Counted from the stretch's first letter, positions 1 to 8,632 are shown. The stretch is DNA of 49,364 nt from Salegentibacter maritimus (GCF_016236915.1 NZ_JAEHOK010000025.1:1-49364), one strand, 5' to 3'. Numbers and translations: made by a program. The notes: generated by a model not told the origin, from the sequence alone.

Positions 1-261
1 GCTACAGGGGCAACATTATCTTCTACCGTTACCTTTGCCGTGGCTGTGGTTTCATTTTGGTTGTTGTCCACAACGGTCAGGGTCACTGTATTAGGTCCAA
101 CATTTTTACAAGTAAATTCGGTGGTATCCAAGCTTAGGCTAGCAATACCACAGGCATCATTAGAGCCATTGTCAATATCTGCAGGAGCGATAGTAGCTGT
201 ACCATTGGCATCAAGTCGTACCGTAAAGTCCTTGGCTAATGCTACAGGGGCAACATTATCT
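1..261 (-). repeat. HYR-like coding repeat, 240-bp period
   Basis: The sequence gctacaggggcaacattatc occurs at 1 and again at 241, marking the same DNV-APV junction of successive HYR-like domains in the minus-strand surface protein. Only one complete unit is in view, so copy number cannot be judged. Confidence 0.7.
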
Positions 262-1337
262 ATAACTTTTACTAAAATAGGGCAAACAGTTGTCCTGTTT
301 CCTTTTTCATCTTCCAATTCAAACTCTACTGTATGATTTCCTGCACTTAAAGTAGTTCCCGCTGCGGGAATTTGGGTAATACTTACAGTGCTACAATCAT
401 CACTTGCAACTATCTGCCCAGATAAATCGGGTAATTGAGTTGTACAGGAACCATTGTCTGTATATAAATCATACGTGGTTGTATTACAGGTTGCTGTGGG
501 TGGTGTATTATCTACATAAACAGTATATTGTTTAGTTTCTGTGCTAGTTGAGCTATCACTAAAAGTTGCTGTTAAAGTCACAGTATAGTTTGTTTCACCT
601 GATATAGAAACAAAAGTATTTGCTGCGTCCTGAGTGTTTGCAGTATTACCATCTCCAAAATCCCAGGACCAATCTGTCACAGTAACAGGACGTACGGCAC
701 TAATTGAAACATCATCAAGCCCCCAGTTATCAAACGTAGTACCTGAATTGGAAGGTTGATACCATCTAAAAATAGTATTTTCTGTTTGTGCGGCCGCCGG
801 TATAGCTATTGAATTCCAGTACCAATTGTACCATGCAAAACTTCCCGTGTTAGTAGTATCCCAGTCTCCATAAATATCAGTCCAAGAATTCCCTCCGTCT
901 GTACTGTACTGAAGATAAACTTCCTCATTGGCAGCATCCGGTTGTTCACATCCACTTCCTTCATCATTACCGTATCGAATATAAAACTCAATATCCCCAC
1001 CTAAACTTACATCTACTGAATTGGTTTGAACAAAACGAATTCCCTGAGCGTTAGTATCGGTAGCCCAAAAATAGGCAGAATTATCAGGAGAATTTTGTCC
1101 GGGGCATGTTGAAGCATCTACAGCAAAAGGAGAGGATGACCATCCTGTTGGAAGTACCCCACCATTAAATGTAAAAGATGTAGCTGTAGTTGTACTGCTA
1201 GCTGTTCCATAAAAGTCTACGCTCGTATTATCACAATCTCCGCTAGGTTTGGAAGTTGTAAAATCTACTGTTTGAGCATTTAAAGAAAAAGAGAAAAGAG
1301 CGAAAGCAAAATTTATAAAGAGTAATTTATATTTCAT
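1..1337 (-). CDS. Large secreted HYR/PKD-repeat surface protein, 5' part (runs off left edge)
   Basis: Reading the minus strand from the ATG at 1337 gives 445 uninterrupted codons to the window edge. Residues 1-22 form a signal peptide (MKYKLLFINFAFALFSFSLN then AQ). Residues about 25-210 look like a secreted beta-jelly-roll (MAM/reelin-like) domain, with YLQYSTDGGNSW and a closing WGLDDVSI. A PKD domain follows (WSWDFGDGNT), then HYR-like domains of about 80 residues ending in DNVAPV. One complete 240-bp HYR unit occupies roughly 1-240, and the same 21-bp junction sequence recurs at 1 and 241. This architecture is typical of T9SS-exported adhesins of Flavobacteriia; a C-terminal sorting domain would lie outside the window. 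The start overlaps the stop of the upstream gene by 11 bp. Its ligand is unknown. Confidence 0.85.
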   Translation of the reverse strand, partial: MKYKLLFINFAFALFSFSLNAQTVDFTTSKPSGDCDNTSVDFYGTASSTTTATSFTFNGGVLPTGWSSSPFAVDASTCPGQNSPDNSAYFWATDTNAQGIRFVQTNSVDVSLGGDIEFYIRYGNDEGSGCEQPDAANEEVYLQYSTDGGNSWTDIYGDWDTTNTGSFAWYNWYWNSIAIPAAAQTENTIFRWYQPSNSGTTFDNWGLDDVSISAVRPVTVTDWSWDFGDGNTANTQDAANTFVSISGETNYTVTLTATFSDSSTSTETKQYTVYVDNTPPTATCNTTTYDLYTDNGSCTTQLPDLSGQIVASDDCSTVSITQIPAAGTTLSAGNHTVEFELEDEKGNRTTVCPILVKVIDNVAPVALAKDFTVRLDANGTATIAPADIDNGSNDACGIASLSLDTTEFTCKNVGPNTVTLTVVDNNQNETTATAKVTVEDNVAPV

Positions 1338-1875
1338 AGCTTTTAATTTTAGAGATCATAAAAGGGCGTTTTTGAGGTTTCGCATTATTCTTACGGTCAT
1401 TAACAAATATTCTAAGTCTAGAATCATTCGAATTACAACTTCCATTTATTTCCTCATTAGGCTGTAAAGAAATTTCTTTCAATTTTTCCCGATCGCCTTC
1501 GTTTTCTCCTAAAATGTAATTGACTATAATAGCATTATTGGTTTTGTTTTTAATTTTTATTAAATAATAGCTGAAGTATTTATCGTTTTGGACATCATCA
1601 CATTCTGAATATTTGAATTGAATTTCAATTCGATTATCAGAATAGAATGTTCTCCAATTTTCTAAAGTAGTATTATCAGCATCGTTTTTATTGAAATTAG
1701 CAGAAACTTTATTCGCTAAATCCAGGTAAGGATAATCATCATAAATACCAGAATTTCTAAGATAGGATTCGCCCTCAATAAAACTAATATTTAAATGAGG
1801 AGACATTTGATTGGTTTTAGCATAACTGAAAATGCCGATAAAAATCATAAAAAAAAGAAGTAAAAGTTTTTTCAT
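1327..1875 (-). CDS. Small exported protein of unknown function, overlapping the downstream adhesin gene
   Basis: It encodes 182 residues. Residues 1-19 are a clear signal peptide (MKK followed by a Leu/Phe/Ile-rich core ending in SYA). The mature part is hydrophilic and rich in Asn, Asp and Lys, with two cysteines (around SECDDVQ and GSCNSND) that could pair. I do not recognise a family. The stop overlaps the start of the large surface protein by 11 bp, so the two are probably co-transcribed and translationally coupled. That context suggests a role linked to the adhesin (assembly, anchoring or chaperoning), but this is inference from position only. Confidence 0.75.
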   Translation of the reverse strand: MKKLLLLFFMIFIGIFSYAKTNQMSPHLNISFIEGESYLRNSGIYDDYPYLDLANKVSANFNKNDADNTTLENWRTFYSDNRIEIQFKYSECDDVQNDKYFSYYLIKIKNKTNNAIIVNYILGENEGDREKLKEISLQPNEEINGSCNSNDSRLRIFVNDRKNNAKPQKRPFMISKIKSYEI

Positions 1876-2106
1876 ACAAGATAGATTGAGTTTGGTTTAA
1901 AGTTTCAATGAAATTATTAGGTGGCATTTAAATTGATTAAAGATTGGTTCTACTCAAAAAACATCATCTAAAATTTAAATGCACAAAATTTTATAACAGA
2001 CAAAAAAAATCAAAAAAAAATATTGAAGCTCTTAAAATCCAACAAAATCCGTATCTAAATTCGATTTGGACACGTAAAAATTAAATAATTAATAGTTCAC
2101 AAACAG

Positions 2107-3267
2107 CTATTTAACAGCTAATGCATATTCACTAGGACTTATTTCCACATGGCTTTTAAAAGTTTTACTAAAAGAAGTTCTGCTTACAAAACCACACTCC
2201 TGCGCCAAGGCCTCTATGGTATTATTTTCAAGATATCCATCCCTAATGAGTTTTTCAGCATACTCCATTCGCAGACCATTTTTATATTCTGCAAAACTCA
2301 CTTCATATTGTTGTTTAAGAAAGTAAGAAATATGGTGAGAAGGCATCTGGAGCACTCTTGCGCATTCAGTTAGATTAAAATTCTTCTTCAGGTATAATTT
2401 ATTTTGTTTTATCTTTTCCAATTTTAAATTCATTTCCTCCTCGTCTAACCCAAATTTAAGACCGTTAATTTTCAAATCTTTATTGCCATTTGAAGTGGTT
2501 CTGGCACGTTGAGGGTATCCATATAATATACTGGGAAAGTAAATGGGGATTACCCCAATAAGAAAAAGTGCGATATAAAGAAAGAAAGTTATAATCCCCC
2601 CTTTTTCCCCAACAATAATCAAAGAGTCGAAAACTTTTACGAGAGCCATTTTTTCCAATGCATAAAAAATTGCCAGAATAGACATAAGCATTAAAATCCC
2701 CCAAAAAACTAAAAGCCATTTATTAAGAATACTCTTCATTTCATCGGCTTCACCATTCGTAATAAAAAATTTAATTTTAGGTAATAAAAACAACAGAACA
2801 CCCAGTTGCCAACAGTGTCTTATTAATAGATGTTGATCCAGTCTTAAAAACAAATATTGAGCACTAAGTCTTGTTTCGGGAGAGGATATTGTCTCAGAGA
2901 GAATACTATTATAAACACTGGCAGGCTGAAGGTATATATAAACCACATCTACCAGGCCCAATAAAAGCGGAATAAACAAAATAAGTTCTGCTTTATGCCA
3001 ATTGAGTCGATCGGTTAAAACAACCTTAAAATAATAATAGATTGGAATAAAAATAAAATTGTACAAAAGTAATGGCCAAAGAAAAAACCATTGAAAATGT
3101 TCTAAGTAACCACCATCATAAATATAGGTATGTAAAGCATATAGAGATAAAAGCAAATAAAAACAACCTAATATTCGGGTTGCTATTGTATTGGTAGTGC
3201 CTTTTAATAAAAGTGTACTGGATAGAACAAATCCAAATATTGAAGAAAGAAGTAAAACTATAATCAT
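2107..3267 (-). CDS. Membrane-anchored AraC-family transcriptional regulator
   Basis: It encodes 386 residues. The first 240 or so contain about seven hydrophobic segments separated by short loops, as in the 7TM-HTH regulators common in Bacteroidota. The last 100 residues are an AraC-type double helix-turn-helix: a first helix pair around NFNLTECARVLQMPSHHISY and a second around TIEALAQECGFVSRTSFSKT, ending in a SPSEY-like motif typical of the family. It probably senses an envelope or membrane signal and binds DNA from the inner membrane. It is monocistronic, with its own promoter at 3389-3420 and a perfect inverted repeat farther upstream. Its targets are unknown; the minus-strand surface-protein genes directly downstream are the nearest candidates. 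Confidence 0.85.
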   Translation of the reverse strand: MIIVLLLSSIFGFVLSSTLLLKGTTNTIATRILGCFYLLLSLYALHTYIYDGGYLEHFQWFFLWPLLLYNFIFIPIYYYFKVVLTDRLNWHKAELILFIPLLLGLVDVVYIYLQPASVYNSILSETISSPETRLSAQYLFLRLDQHLLIRHCWQLGVLLFLLPKIKFFITNGEADEMKSILNKWLLVFWGILMLMSILAIFYALEKMALVKVFDSLIIVGEKGGIITFFLYIALFLIGVIPIYFPSILYGYPQRARTTSNGNKDLKINGLKFGLDEEEMNLKLEKIKQNKLYLKKNFNLTECARVLQMPSHHISYFLKQQYEVSFAEYKNGLRMEYAEKLIRDGYLENNTIEALAQECGFVSRTSFSKTFKSHVEISPSEYALAVK

Positions 3268-3388
3268 TGTGTGTATGAATTATCTTTTTACCGGCGAATC
3301 AAAATGGAAATACTTATAGAATTTAAAAGAGTACCTCTATTTTAAAAATACCAATAAAACCAATCCAATTTTAAGTTTTTTTTAACAA

Positions 3389-3420
3389 CAAAGATATAAA
3401 TATAGATTTTTAATGAACAA
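3389..3420 (-). promoter_or_regulatory. Promoter of the AraC-type regulator gene
   Basis: On the minus strand there is TATCTTTG (3396-3389), an exact match to the Bacteroidota -7 box TAnnTTTG. A TTG -33 element (3420-3418) lies 21 nt upstream, within the usual spacing. The implied leader is about 115 nt. Confidence 0.6.
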
Positions 3421-3449
3421 CTAAAAATGATATTTTTCATTTGAATAGT

Positions 3450-3475
3450 ATGATTAAATAAGGATTCTTAATCAT
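3450..3475. promoter_or_regulatory. Perfect 8-bp inverted repeat upstream of the regulator gene
   Basis: ATGATTAA and TTAATCAT are separated by 10 nt. There is no U-run, so it is not a terminator. It lies about 30-85 bp upstream of the predicted promoter and could be an operator, possibly autoregulatory. In an AT-rich region an 8-bp dyad can also arise by chance. Confidence 0.3.
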
Positions 3476-3693
3476 TCCTACCCTTTAACACCAGTTTCAG
3501 CATTTTAAGTTTATTAGAGTTTTATTAACTTTTTATAATACAACAGAATTATAATTGTTAATATCAAAAACTGATGTATCCCAAGATCGTTCTCAAAAGT
3601 TGTGTGCAAATTGAAATAATAGTCTGATTTTTATTTTCTAAACCGAAAGCATCAAGATTTAGGCTAACGCTATCATAAATTGAATAAATAAGA

Positions 3694-3728
3694 AAACAAA
3701 AAACCCCGCTTTTAGCGAGGTTTTTTAT
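3694..3728 (-). terminator. Rho-independent terminator after tRNA-Arg
   Basis: On the minus strand AACCTCGC, loop TAAAA and GCGGGGTT form an 8-bp stem with one G-U pair, followed by a T-run. The polarity fits the end of the clpS/tRNA-Arg transcript. Confidence 0.75.
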
Positions 3729-3760
3729 AGACTTTTATAGTCAAACTTACTATTTCTTTG

Positions 3761-3834
3761 TGACCTTGCCAGGATTCAAACCTGGAACCTCCTGAGCCGT
3801 AATCAGGTGCGCTATTCAGTTGCGCCACAAGGCC
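3761..3834 (-). tRNA. tRNA-Arg (anticodon ACG)
   Basis: The 74-nt cloverleaf has acceptor stem GGCCTTG/CAAGGTC with one G-U pair. The anticodon stem CCTGA/TCAGG holds loop TTACGGC, which gives anticodon ACG (read as ICG). The T-arm contains GGTTTGAATCC. The 3' CCA is not encoded. A -7 box lies 37 nt upstream and a terminator follows downstream. Confidence 0.95.
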
Positions 3835-3870
3835 TTTTAAACTTGCTTTTCCTATGTGGATAAGCGGCTG

Positions 3871-3878
3871 CAAATATA
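3871..3878 (-). promoter_or_regulatory. -7 box upstream of tRNA-Arg
   Basis: TATATTTG on the minus strand matches TAnnTTTG exactly and lies 37 nt before the tRNA 5' end, giving a leader of about 30 nt to be removed by RNase P. Confidence 0.5.
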
Positions 3879-3922
3879 TTATTATTTTTACAATCTAAAA
3901 ACAAAAACCAGATTTTTTTAAA

Positions 3923-4198
3923 TTAAATAATCTCTGCACTTAAACCTTCTTCCAATAATTTAGAACATCTGGGCTTTAAATCATCAAACGAGCCTGTTTT
4001 AACCGTACACTTTCCTTTGTAATGCACTAGAATAGCACATTGCTCAGCCTGCACCGGTGTATGCTCACAAGCGTAAATTAAAGTCTCTATTACGTGATCA
4101 AAAGTGTTGTAATCATCATTATAAAGTATGATCTCATTTTCCTTCTGCGTGGTAGTCTTCACCTCTTCTAATACTTCCTCTTTCGTGCTCATCTCCAT
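3923..4198 (-). CDS. clpS: ATP-dependent Clp protease adaptor ClpS
   Basis: The 91-residue protein carries the ClpS core: IILYNDDYNTFDHVIETL, then a helix with the acidic/aromatic surface that binds N-degron residues, and VKTGSFDDLKPRCSKLLEEG at the C-terminus. ClpS delivers substrates with destabilising N-terminal residues to ClpA/ClpC unfoldases. It is the last protein gene of a minus-strand run and lies 41 bp after prmA. Length and motifs are normal for the family. Confidence 0.95.
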   Translation of the reverse strand: MEMSTKEEVLEEVKTTTQKENEIILYNDDYNTFDHVIETLIYACEHTPVQAEQCAILVHYKGKCTVKTGSFDDLKPRCSKLLEEGLSAEII

Positions 4199-4239
4199 TA
4201 AATTTTAAGGCCTCAAATATACAAATTATCTATAAAATA

Positions 4240-5073
4240 TTATTTTACAAACTTAACCGCCACCCAATTACTCCTTTCAAAATGCTCTATATATGTTAGT
4301 CCATTCTCCACACAGGCCTCTTTAATTATCGGAATATCCTCTTCATAAAATCCACTTAAAAAAAGCCCCCCTTTTTCTGTAAGGCAATCTATATAAACAG
4401 GAATATCCCTAAGTAGAATGTTTCTATTTATATTAGCAAGAATCATATCGTACTTTCTATCCTGCAATAACTCGGCCCCGCCCTCTTCAACATTAATATT
4501 GTCACAATCATTTCTATCAACGTTTTCAAGGGTATTTTGATAACACCAATTATCAATATCGATGGCATCTACAAATTTTGCACCTTTTAAACTTGCAAGA
4601 ATGGCCAACACACCGGTACCACATCCCATATCAAGTACCGTTTTATCATTCCAGTTATTTTTTAAAATATGCTGAATCATCATGTGCGTAGTGGCGTGAT
4701 GCCCGGTTCCAAAAGACATTTTGGGCTCTATAATAATATCATATTCTACCTCGGGAGCGGGATGAAAAGGAGCTCTAACACTACAGATACCATCTACCAT
4801 AATAGGATTAAAATTCTTTTCCCACTCTTCATTCCAGTTTACCTGTTCTATTTCTCCCTTTGAATAGGTGATTTCAAATTCTTCCGATTGTAAAATATGA
4901 ACCCCTGCCAGGAGATCATCTTCGTATTCCTCGGCAGGGATATAAGCAGTTATGCCGTCTTCTTCTTCTACAAAACTCTCAAACCCTAAGTAACCCAGCT
5001 CTGCCACAAGAATTTCTGAAGCAGGCTGCAGAGGCGCTATTTTGAACCTGAATTCGAGATAATTAGAAGACAT
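4240..5073 (-). CDS. prmA: Ribosomal protein L11 methyltransferase PrmA
   Basis: The 277-residue SAM-dependent enzyme trimethylates lysines and the N-terminus of ribosomal protein L11. Residues 1-100 form the L11-recognition domain. The catalytic domain carries the PrmA signature PKMSFGTGHHATT, SAM motif I VLDMGCGTGVLAILA, the acidic motif II around AIDIDNW, and the catalytic ILANINRNIL (equivalent to N/DPPY). The start is 2 bp after the tpiA stop, so the two are co-transcribed. Confidence 0.96.
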   Translation of the reverse strand: MSSNYLEFRFKIAPLQPASEILVAELGYLGFESFVEEEDGITAYIPAEEYEDDLLAGVHILQSEEFEITYSKGEIEQVNWNEEWEKNFNPIMVDGICSVRAPFHPAPEVEYDIIIEPKMSFGTGHHATTHMMIQHILKNNWNDKTVLDMGCGTGVLAILASLKGAKFVDAIDIDNWCYQNTLENVDRNDCDNINVEEGGAELLQDRKYDMILANINRNILLRDIPVYIDCLTEKGGLFLSGFYEEDIPIIKEACVENGLTYIEHFERSNWVAVKFVK

Positions 5074-5075
5074 AA

Positions 5076-5828
5076 TTAAAAAGCATTTATAATTTCAACA
5101 AAATCTACTGCATTAAGGCTGGCTCCACCAATAAGTCCGCCATCTACATCTTCTTTTGCAAAGATCTCTTTGGCGTTTGCGGGTTTTACACTACCTCCGT
5201 ATAGAATAGATACATTTTGCGCGATTTCGTCATTAAATTTATCTGAAATATTCTTTCTGATAAAAGCGTGCATTTCCTGTGCTTGTTCTGGAGAAGCGGT
5301 TTCTCCGGTTCCAATAGCCCAAACAGGTTCGTAGGCCAAAACTACATTTTCCCAATCTGAATCTGAAATTTGGTATAGGCTTTCCTGAAGCTGTTTTGCT
5401 ACCAGGTCAAAATGCTTATCACTCTTTCTGTCTGCAAGTTCTTCTCCAAAACAGAAAATAATTTTCATTCCACTTTTTAGGGCTGCATTTACTTTTTCGG
5501 CAAGTATCTCATTGGTTTCCCCAAAATGGGCACGACGTTCACTATGGCCTAAAATTACCGTATCTACCCCAATACTTTTTAGCATTTTAGCTGAAACTTC
5601 ACCTGTGTAGGCCCCATTTTCTGCCTGGTGCATGTTTTGCGCCACAACTTGTACCTGCGTATCTTTTAAGCTCTCAAAAGCTGAATACAAATTTGTAAAA
5701 GCTGGTGCTACCATAACTTCGGCCTCAGGCTCTTTTACCAATTGCATTTTTAAATGTGAAAGCAACTCCTGGGTTTCAGCCAAATCGTTGTTCATTTTCC
5801 AGTTTCCGGCTACTATCTTTTTTCTCAT
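5076..5828 (-). CDS. tpiA: Triosephosphate isomerase
   Basis: The 250-residue glycolytic enzyme interconverts dihydroxyacetone phosphate and glyceraldehyde 3-phosphate in the cytoplasm. All active-site motifs are present: GNWKMN with Lys11, LGHSERR with His95, AYEPVWAIGTG with Glu167 as the general base, and the phosphate-binding YGGSVKPANA and GGLIGGASL. It has its own TAnnTTTG box at 5877-5884 and is followed at once by prmA. Confidence 0.98.
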   Translation of the reverse strand: MRKKIVAGNWKMNNDLAETQELLSHLKMQLVKEPEAEVMVAPAFTNLYSAFESLKDTQVQVVAQNMHQAENGAYTGEVSAKMLKSIGVDTVILGHSERRAHFGETNEILAEKVNAALKSGMKIIFCFGEELADRKSDKHFDLVAKQLQESLYQISDSDWENVVLAYEPVWAIGTGETASPEQAQEMHAFIRKNISDKFNDEIAQNVSILYGGSVKPANAKEIFAKEDVDGGLIGGASLNAVDFVEIINAF

Positions 5829-5876
5829 AATTTTTAGTTAATTTTTATATTTCTGCGGAAAAAATCCGTTCACCTA

Positions 5877-5884
5877 CAAATATA
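5877..5884 (-). promoter_or_regulatory. -7 box upstream of tpiA
   Basis: TATATTTG on the minus strand matches TAnnTTTG and lies about 49 nt before the tpiA start, in the 137-bp gap after the DoxX/MauE gene. No strong -33 box is visible. Confidence 0.45.
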
Positions 5885-5965
5885 TTGATAAGTATAAACA
5901 TAGCTAAGCACTAGCCGAATGAAGATTGGCTTTTTACAAAAAATGTAAAAAATATCGCGAATAAC

Positions 5966-7060
5966 TTACAATTCTATATCAGCAGCGTCAAACCAATGTT
6001 TTTTCTGTGTAATTGTACCACGTTCCAATACCATAATTCCCGGATTAGATCGCACCATGGTTTGCAAAGCCTTTTTATCTACCTGATAAAACTCGAAATC
6101 AAGTTTAAATTTATCTATTATTTGTTGCTGATTTTCATTATTTGAAGCTGTTAAGCCAATAATTTGGTAGTCTTTACCTTCTGCCTCTTTAGCCAATTCC
6201 TGTATTGCTTTAAAACCTTCTTTCTCTGTATGCTCCAAATCGTAAGCTACTACCATAAAAAGCTTTTCGCTATTAAGTATTTCAGCGGTAATATCTTCGC
6301 CATTTGCTTCAATTTCAAAATCCTGAATTGGCGGCACATATCCTTCTTCAATCATAGTAGTTTCTACCCCAATAAATTCACCTTCCTGCGTAGGGTAAGT
6401 GCCATCTGTAACAAGTTTTACTTCTTCCCCATTATGCTTAAAAGTCCATTGATATTCATAGACTGCCTTTTGGGCATCTTCGGGAACTTCCATTAGTTCC
6501 TGAATATTATTTCCAATTTTATAGGCTCTAAAATCAAAAACCGGTAAATGCATCAATACGTGATAACAAAACCAAAATGAAAGCATAAAAGATAAAAAGA
6601 TGATCCATCTATGGGAAATGGGATTCAAAACCGGGCTAATTAACTTTCTATTAAAGAAAAGAATAAGGATAAGAACAAGTAAAATTACATCTTTTATAAA
6701 AGACTGCCAGGGCGATAAGGGAATGGCATCCCCAAAACATCCGCAATCTGTAACCTTATTAAAATAAGCTGAATAAAACGTAAGGAATGTAAAGAAAACA
6801 ATCATTAAAAGTAAACTCCACACCGTAAATTTAGGCAGGTAACCAATTAAAAGCATAATTCCCAACACCAGTTCAAATACCACTAAAACTATGGCAATTA
6901 CTAAAGAAAACGGCACCAAAAAATCAAGCCCTAAAACTTCAGGACTAAAATATTCCTGCAACTTATAAGAAAATCCCAGCGGATCGTTGAGTTTTATAAA
7001 TCCTGAAAATATAAATAATACACCAACCAATATCCTGGAAATTCCTACTAATAATTTCAT
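5966..7060 (-). CDS. BT_3928-like DoxX/MauE membrane protein with thioredoxin-fold-like C-terminus
   Basis: The 364-residue protein has four TM helices in residues 1-140 resembling DoxX/MauE, including the MauE-like motif TDCGCFGDAIP between the third and fourth helices. A fifth TM lies around 150-170. Residues about 180-364 are extracytoplasmic or soluble and end in a thioredoxin-fold-like region (EKLFMVVAYDLEHTEKEGF, SNPGIMVLERG) that lacks CxxC. MauE relatives act in electron transfer to disulfides, so the paired cysteines of DCGCFG may be redox-active, but no substrate is known. It sits between DUF1599 and tpiA, an arrangement I recall as common in flavobacteria. Confidence 0.85.
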   Translation of the reverse strand: MKLLVGISRILVGVLFIFSGFIKLNDPLGFSYKLQEYFSPEVLGLDFLVPFSLVIAIVLVVFELVLGIMLLIGYLPKFTVWSLLLMIVFFTFLTFYSAYFNKVTDCGCFGDAIPLSPWQSFIKDVILLVLILILFFNRKLISPVLNPISHRWIIFLSFMLSFWFCYHVLMHLPVFDFRAYKIGNNIQELMEVPEDAQKAVYEYQWTFKHNGEEVKLVTDGTYPTQEGEFIGVETTMIEEGYVPPIQDFEIEANGEDITAEILNSEKLFMVVAYDLEHTEKEGFKAIQELAKEAEGKDYQIIGLTASNNENQQQIIDKFKLDFEFYQVDKKALQTMVRSNPGIMVLERGTITQKKHWFDAADIEL

Positions 7061-7107
7061 GTTGCTTTGTTTAAAATACTATTATTCCCTGCCCAAGTTA
7101 TAAAAAA

Positions 7108-7653
7108 CTAGGCTTCACTCTCGTTTATAAGGATCATTGCAAAAATGGAGTAATTAATCATATCCTGGTAGTTTGCATCAATCCCTTCACTTACCAGGGT
7201 TTTCCCTTTATTATCTTCAATTTGCTTAACCCGTAATAGTTTTTGAATAATAAGATCGGTTAAAGAACTAACCCGCATATCACGCCAGGCTTCTCCGTAA
7301 TCATGATTTTTATTCATCATCAAAGCCTTGGTTTCAGCAATATTTTCATCATAAAGCTTTGTTGCTGTTTCCACGTCAAGATCGGGCTGGGCAACCACGC
7401 CCTTTTTTAATTGAATTAAAGCCATGATGGCGTAATTAATAATGCCTATAAATTCAGATTTTTCGTCCTCATCTACTTTCCTCACCCCATTTTCCTGAAG
7501 TTTTCTTATGCGCTGGGCTTTTATAAAAATCTGGTCGGTAAGCGATGGAAGTCTAAGAATTCGCCAGGCACTTCCATAATCTTTCATCTTATTGATAAAC
7601 AAACTGCGGCAGGTAGCCACCACCGCGTCATACTGTTTTGAGGTATTCTGCAT
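7108..7653 (-). CDS. DUF1599 protein with two internal copies of the domain
   Basis: The 181-residue protein consists of two homologous halves. Residues about 9-85 and 100-178 both contain the pattern K-x-x-D-Y-G-x-A-W-R followed by SLTD and a helical segment (MKDYGSAWRILRLPSLTD and KNHDYGEAWRDMRVSSLTD). The family is also called nucleotide modification associated domain 1. Its biochemical role in bacteria is unsettled, though the conserved acidic and Tyr/Gly residues suggest phosphate or nucleotide handling. It heads the minus-strand run toward clpS and is divergent from folP. Confidence 0.85.
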   Translation of the reverse strand: MQNTSKQYDAVVATCRSLFINKMKDYGSAWRILRLPSLTDQIFIKAQRIRKLQENGVRKVDEDEKSEFIGIINYAIMALIQLKKGVVAQPDLDVETATKLYDENIAETKALMMNKNHDYGEAWRDMRVSSLTDLIIQKLLRVKQIEDNKGKTLVSEGIDANYQDMINYSIFAMILINESEA

Positions 7654-7770
7654 AAAAGAAATCTAATTTGCGTAAATTTCGTGCAAATATTTCAGATACT
7701 AAAACCGCAGTTTATAATTTCTAAGCTATTAATTTCGAATTCCTGAAAATCCCAGTAAAACAATTAAAAA

Positions 7771-8595
7771 ATGACCATAAATTGTAAAGGCAGGCTTGTA
7801 GACCTAAATCAACCTAAAATAATGGGAGTTATAAATACCACTCCCAATTCTTTTTATGCCGAAAGTCGAAAAACTTCGGAAAAAGATATTCTTAAGCAGG
7901 TAGAAAAAATGCTGAAAGATGGAGCAGATTTTATTGACGTTGGTGGCTATAGCACTCCCCCGGGAGCGCCCAAAGTTGAAGAAACCGAAGAGCTAAACCG
8001 AGTGCTGCCGGCTATTGAAAACATTTTAAAACATTTCCCCGAAACATTGATTTCTGTAGATACTTTTCGGGCAAATGTGGCCAGGCAAAGTATTGAAGCC
8101 GGGGCAGCCATGATTAACGACATTTCTGCCGGCCACCTGGATGATGAAATGATGAAAACAGTAGCCAAATACCAGGTGCCTTATATTATGATGCATATGC
8201 GCGGTACCCCACAAACTATGAAAGACCTTAATCAATATGAAGATTTATTACAGGATATACTTTTTTACTTTTCAGAAAGGATACATGCCGCCAGGGCACT
8301 GGGAATAAACGACCTAATTATAGACCCGGGCTTTGGTTTTGCCAAAGATATTGGCCAAAATTTTAAGTTGCTTTCAAAAATGGAACTCTTTAAAAATTTA
8401 GAATTGCCACTACTCGCGGGGCTATCACGAAAATCTATGATCTATAAAATTTTAAAAATTTCGGCAGCAGAGGCTTTAAACGGCACCACTTTCTTAAACA
8501 GTATAGCACTTAGCAAAGGTGCCAATATTCTAAGGGTTCACGATGTAAAAGAAGCAGTGGAATGCGCTAAATTATTTGCAGAGCTTAATAAGTAA
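7771..8595 (+). CDS. folP: Dihydropteroate synthase
   Basis: The 274-residue TIM-barrel enzyme condenses 4-aminobenzoate with hydroxymethyl-dihydropterin diphosphate in folate synthesis, and is the sulfonamide target. Motifs are MGVINTTPNSFY (diphosphate loop; the common TPDSF is TPNSF here), DFIDVGGYSTPPGA, ISVDTFRA, DPGFGFAKDIGQN and the C-terminal GLSRKSMI. It is followed in the same direction by cdaA after 37 bp, a conserved pairing. Confidence 0.96.
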   Translation: MTINCKGRLVDLNQPKIMGVINTTPNSFYAESRKTSEKDILKQVEKMLKDGADFIDVGGYSTPPGAPKVEETEELNRVLPAIENILKHFPETLISVDTFRANVARQSIEAGAAMINDISAGHLDDEMMKTVAKYQVPYIMMHMRGTPQTMKDLNQYEDLLQDILFYFSERIHAARALGINDLIIDPGFGFAKDIGQNFKLLSKMELFKNLELPLLAGLSRKSMIYKILKISAAEALNGTTFLNSIALSKGANILRVHDVKEAVECAKLFAELNK

Positions 8596-8632
8596 CAGCA
8601 TATTTTCTATTTTTACAAAAAACCCCACTAAT

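Larger units (their letters stand above)
3268..3760. other. Intergenic region between the AraC-type regulator and tRNA-Arg
   Basis: This 493-bp AT-rich stretch holds the regulator's promoter (3389-3420), an 8-bp perfect inverted repeat (3450-3475) and the tRNA-side terminator (3694-3728). I see no coding sequence or RNA gene in the rest. Confidence 0.6.

Noticed and set aside
806-1000. Minus-strand ORF of 64 codons inside the left-edge adhesin region
   Set aside because: It is in a different frame from the 445-codon adhesin reading, which has a signal peptide and recognisable domains.
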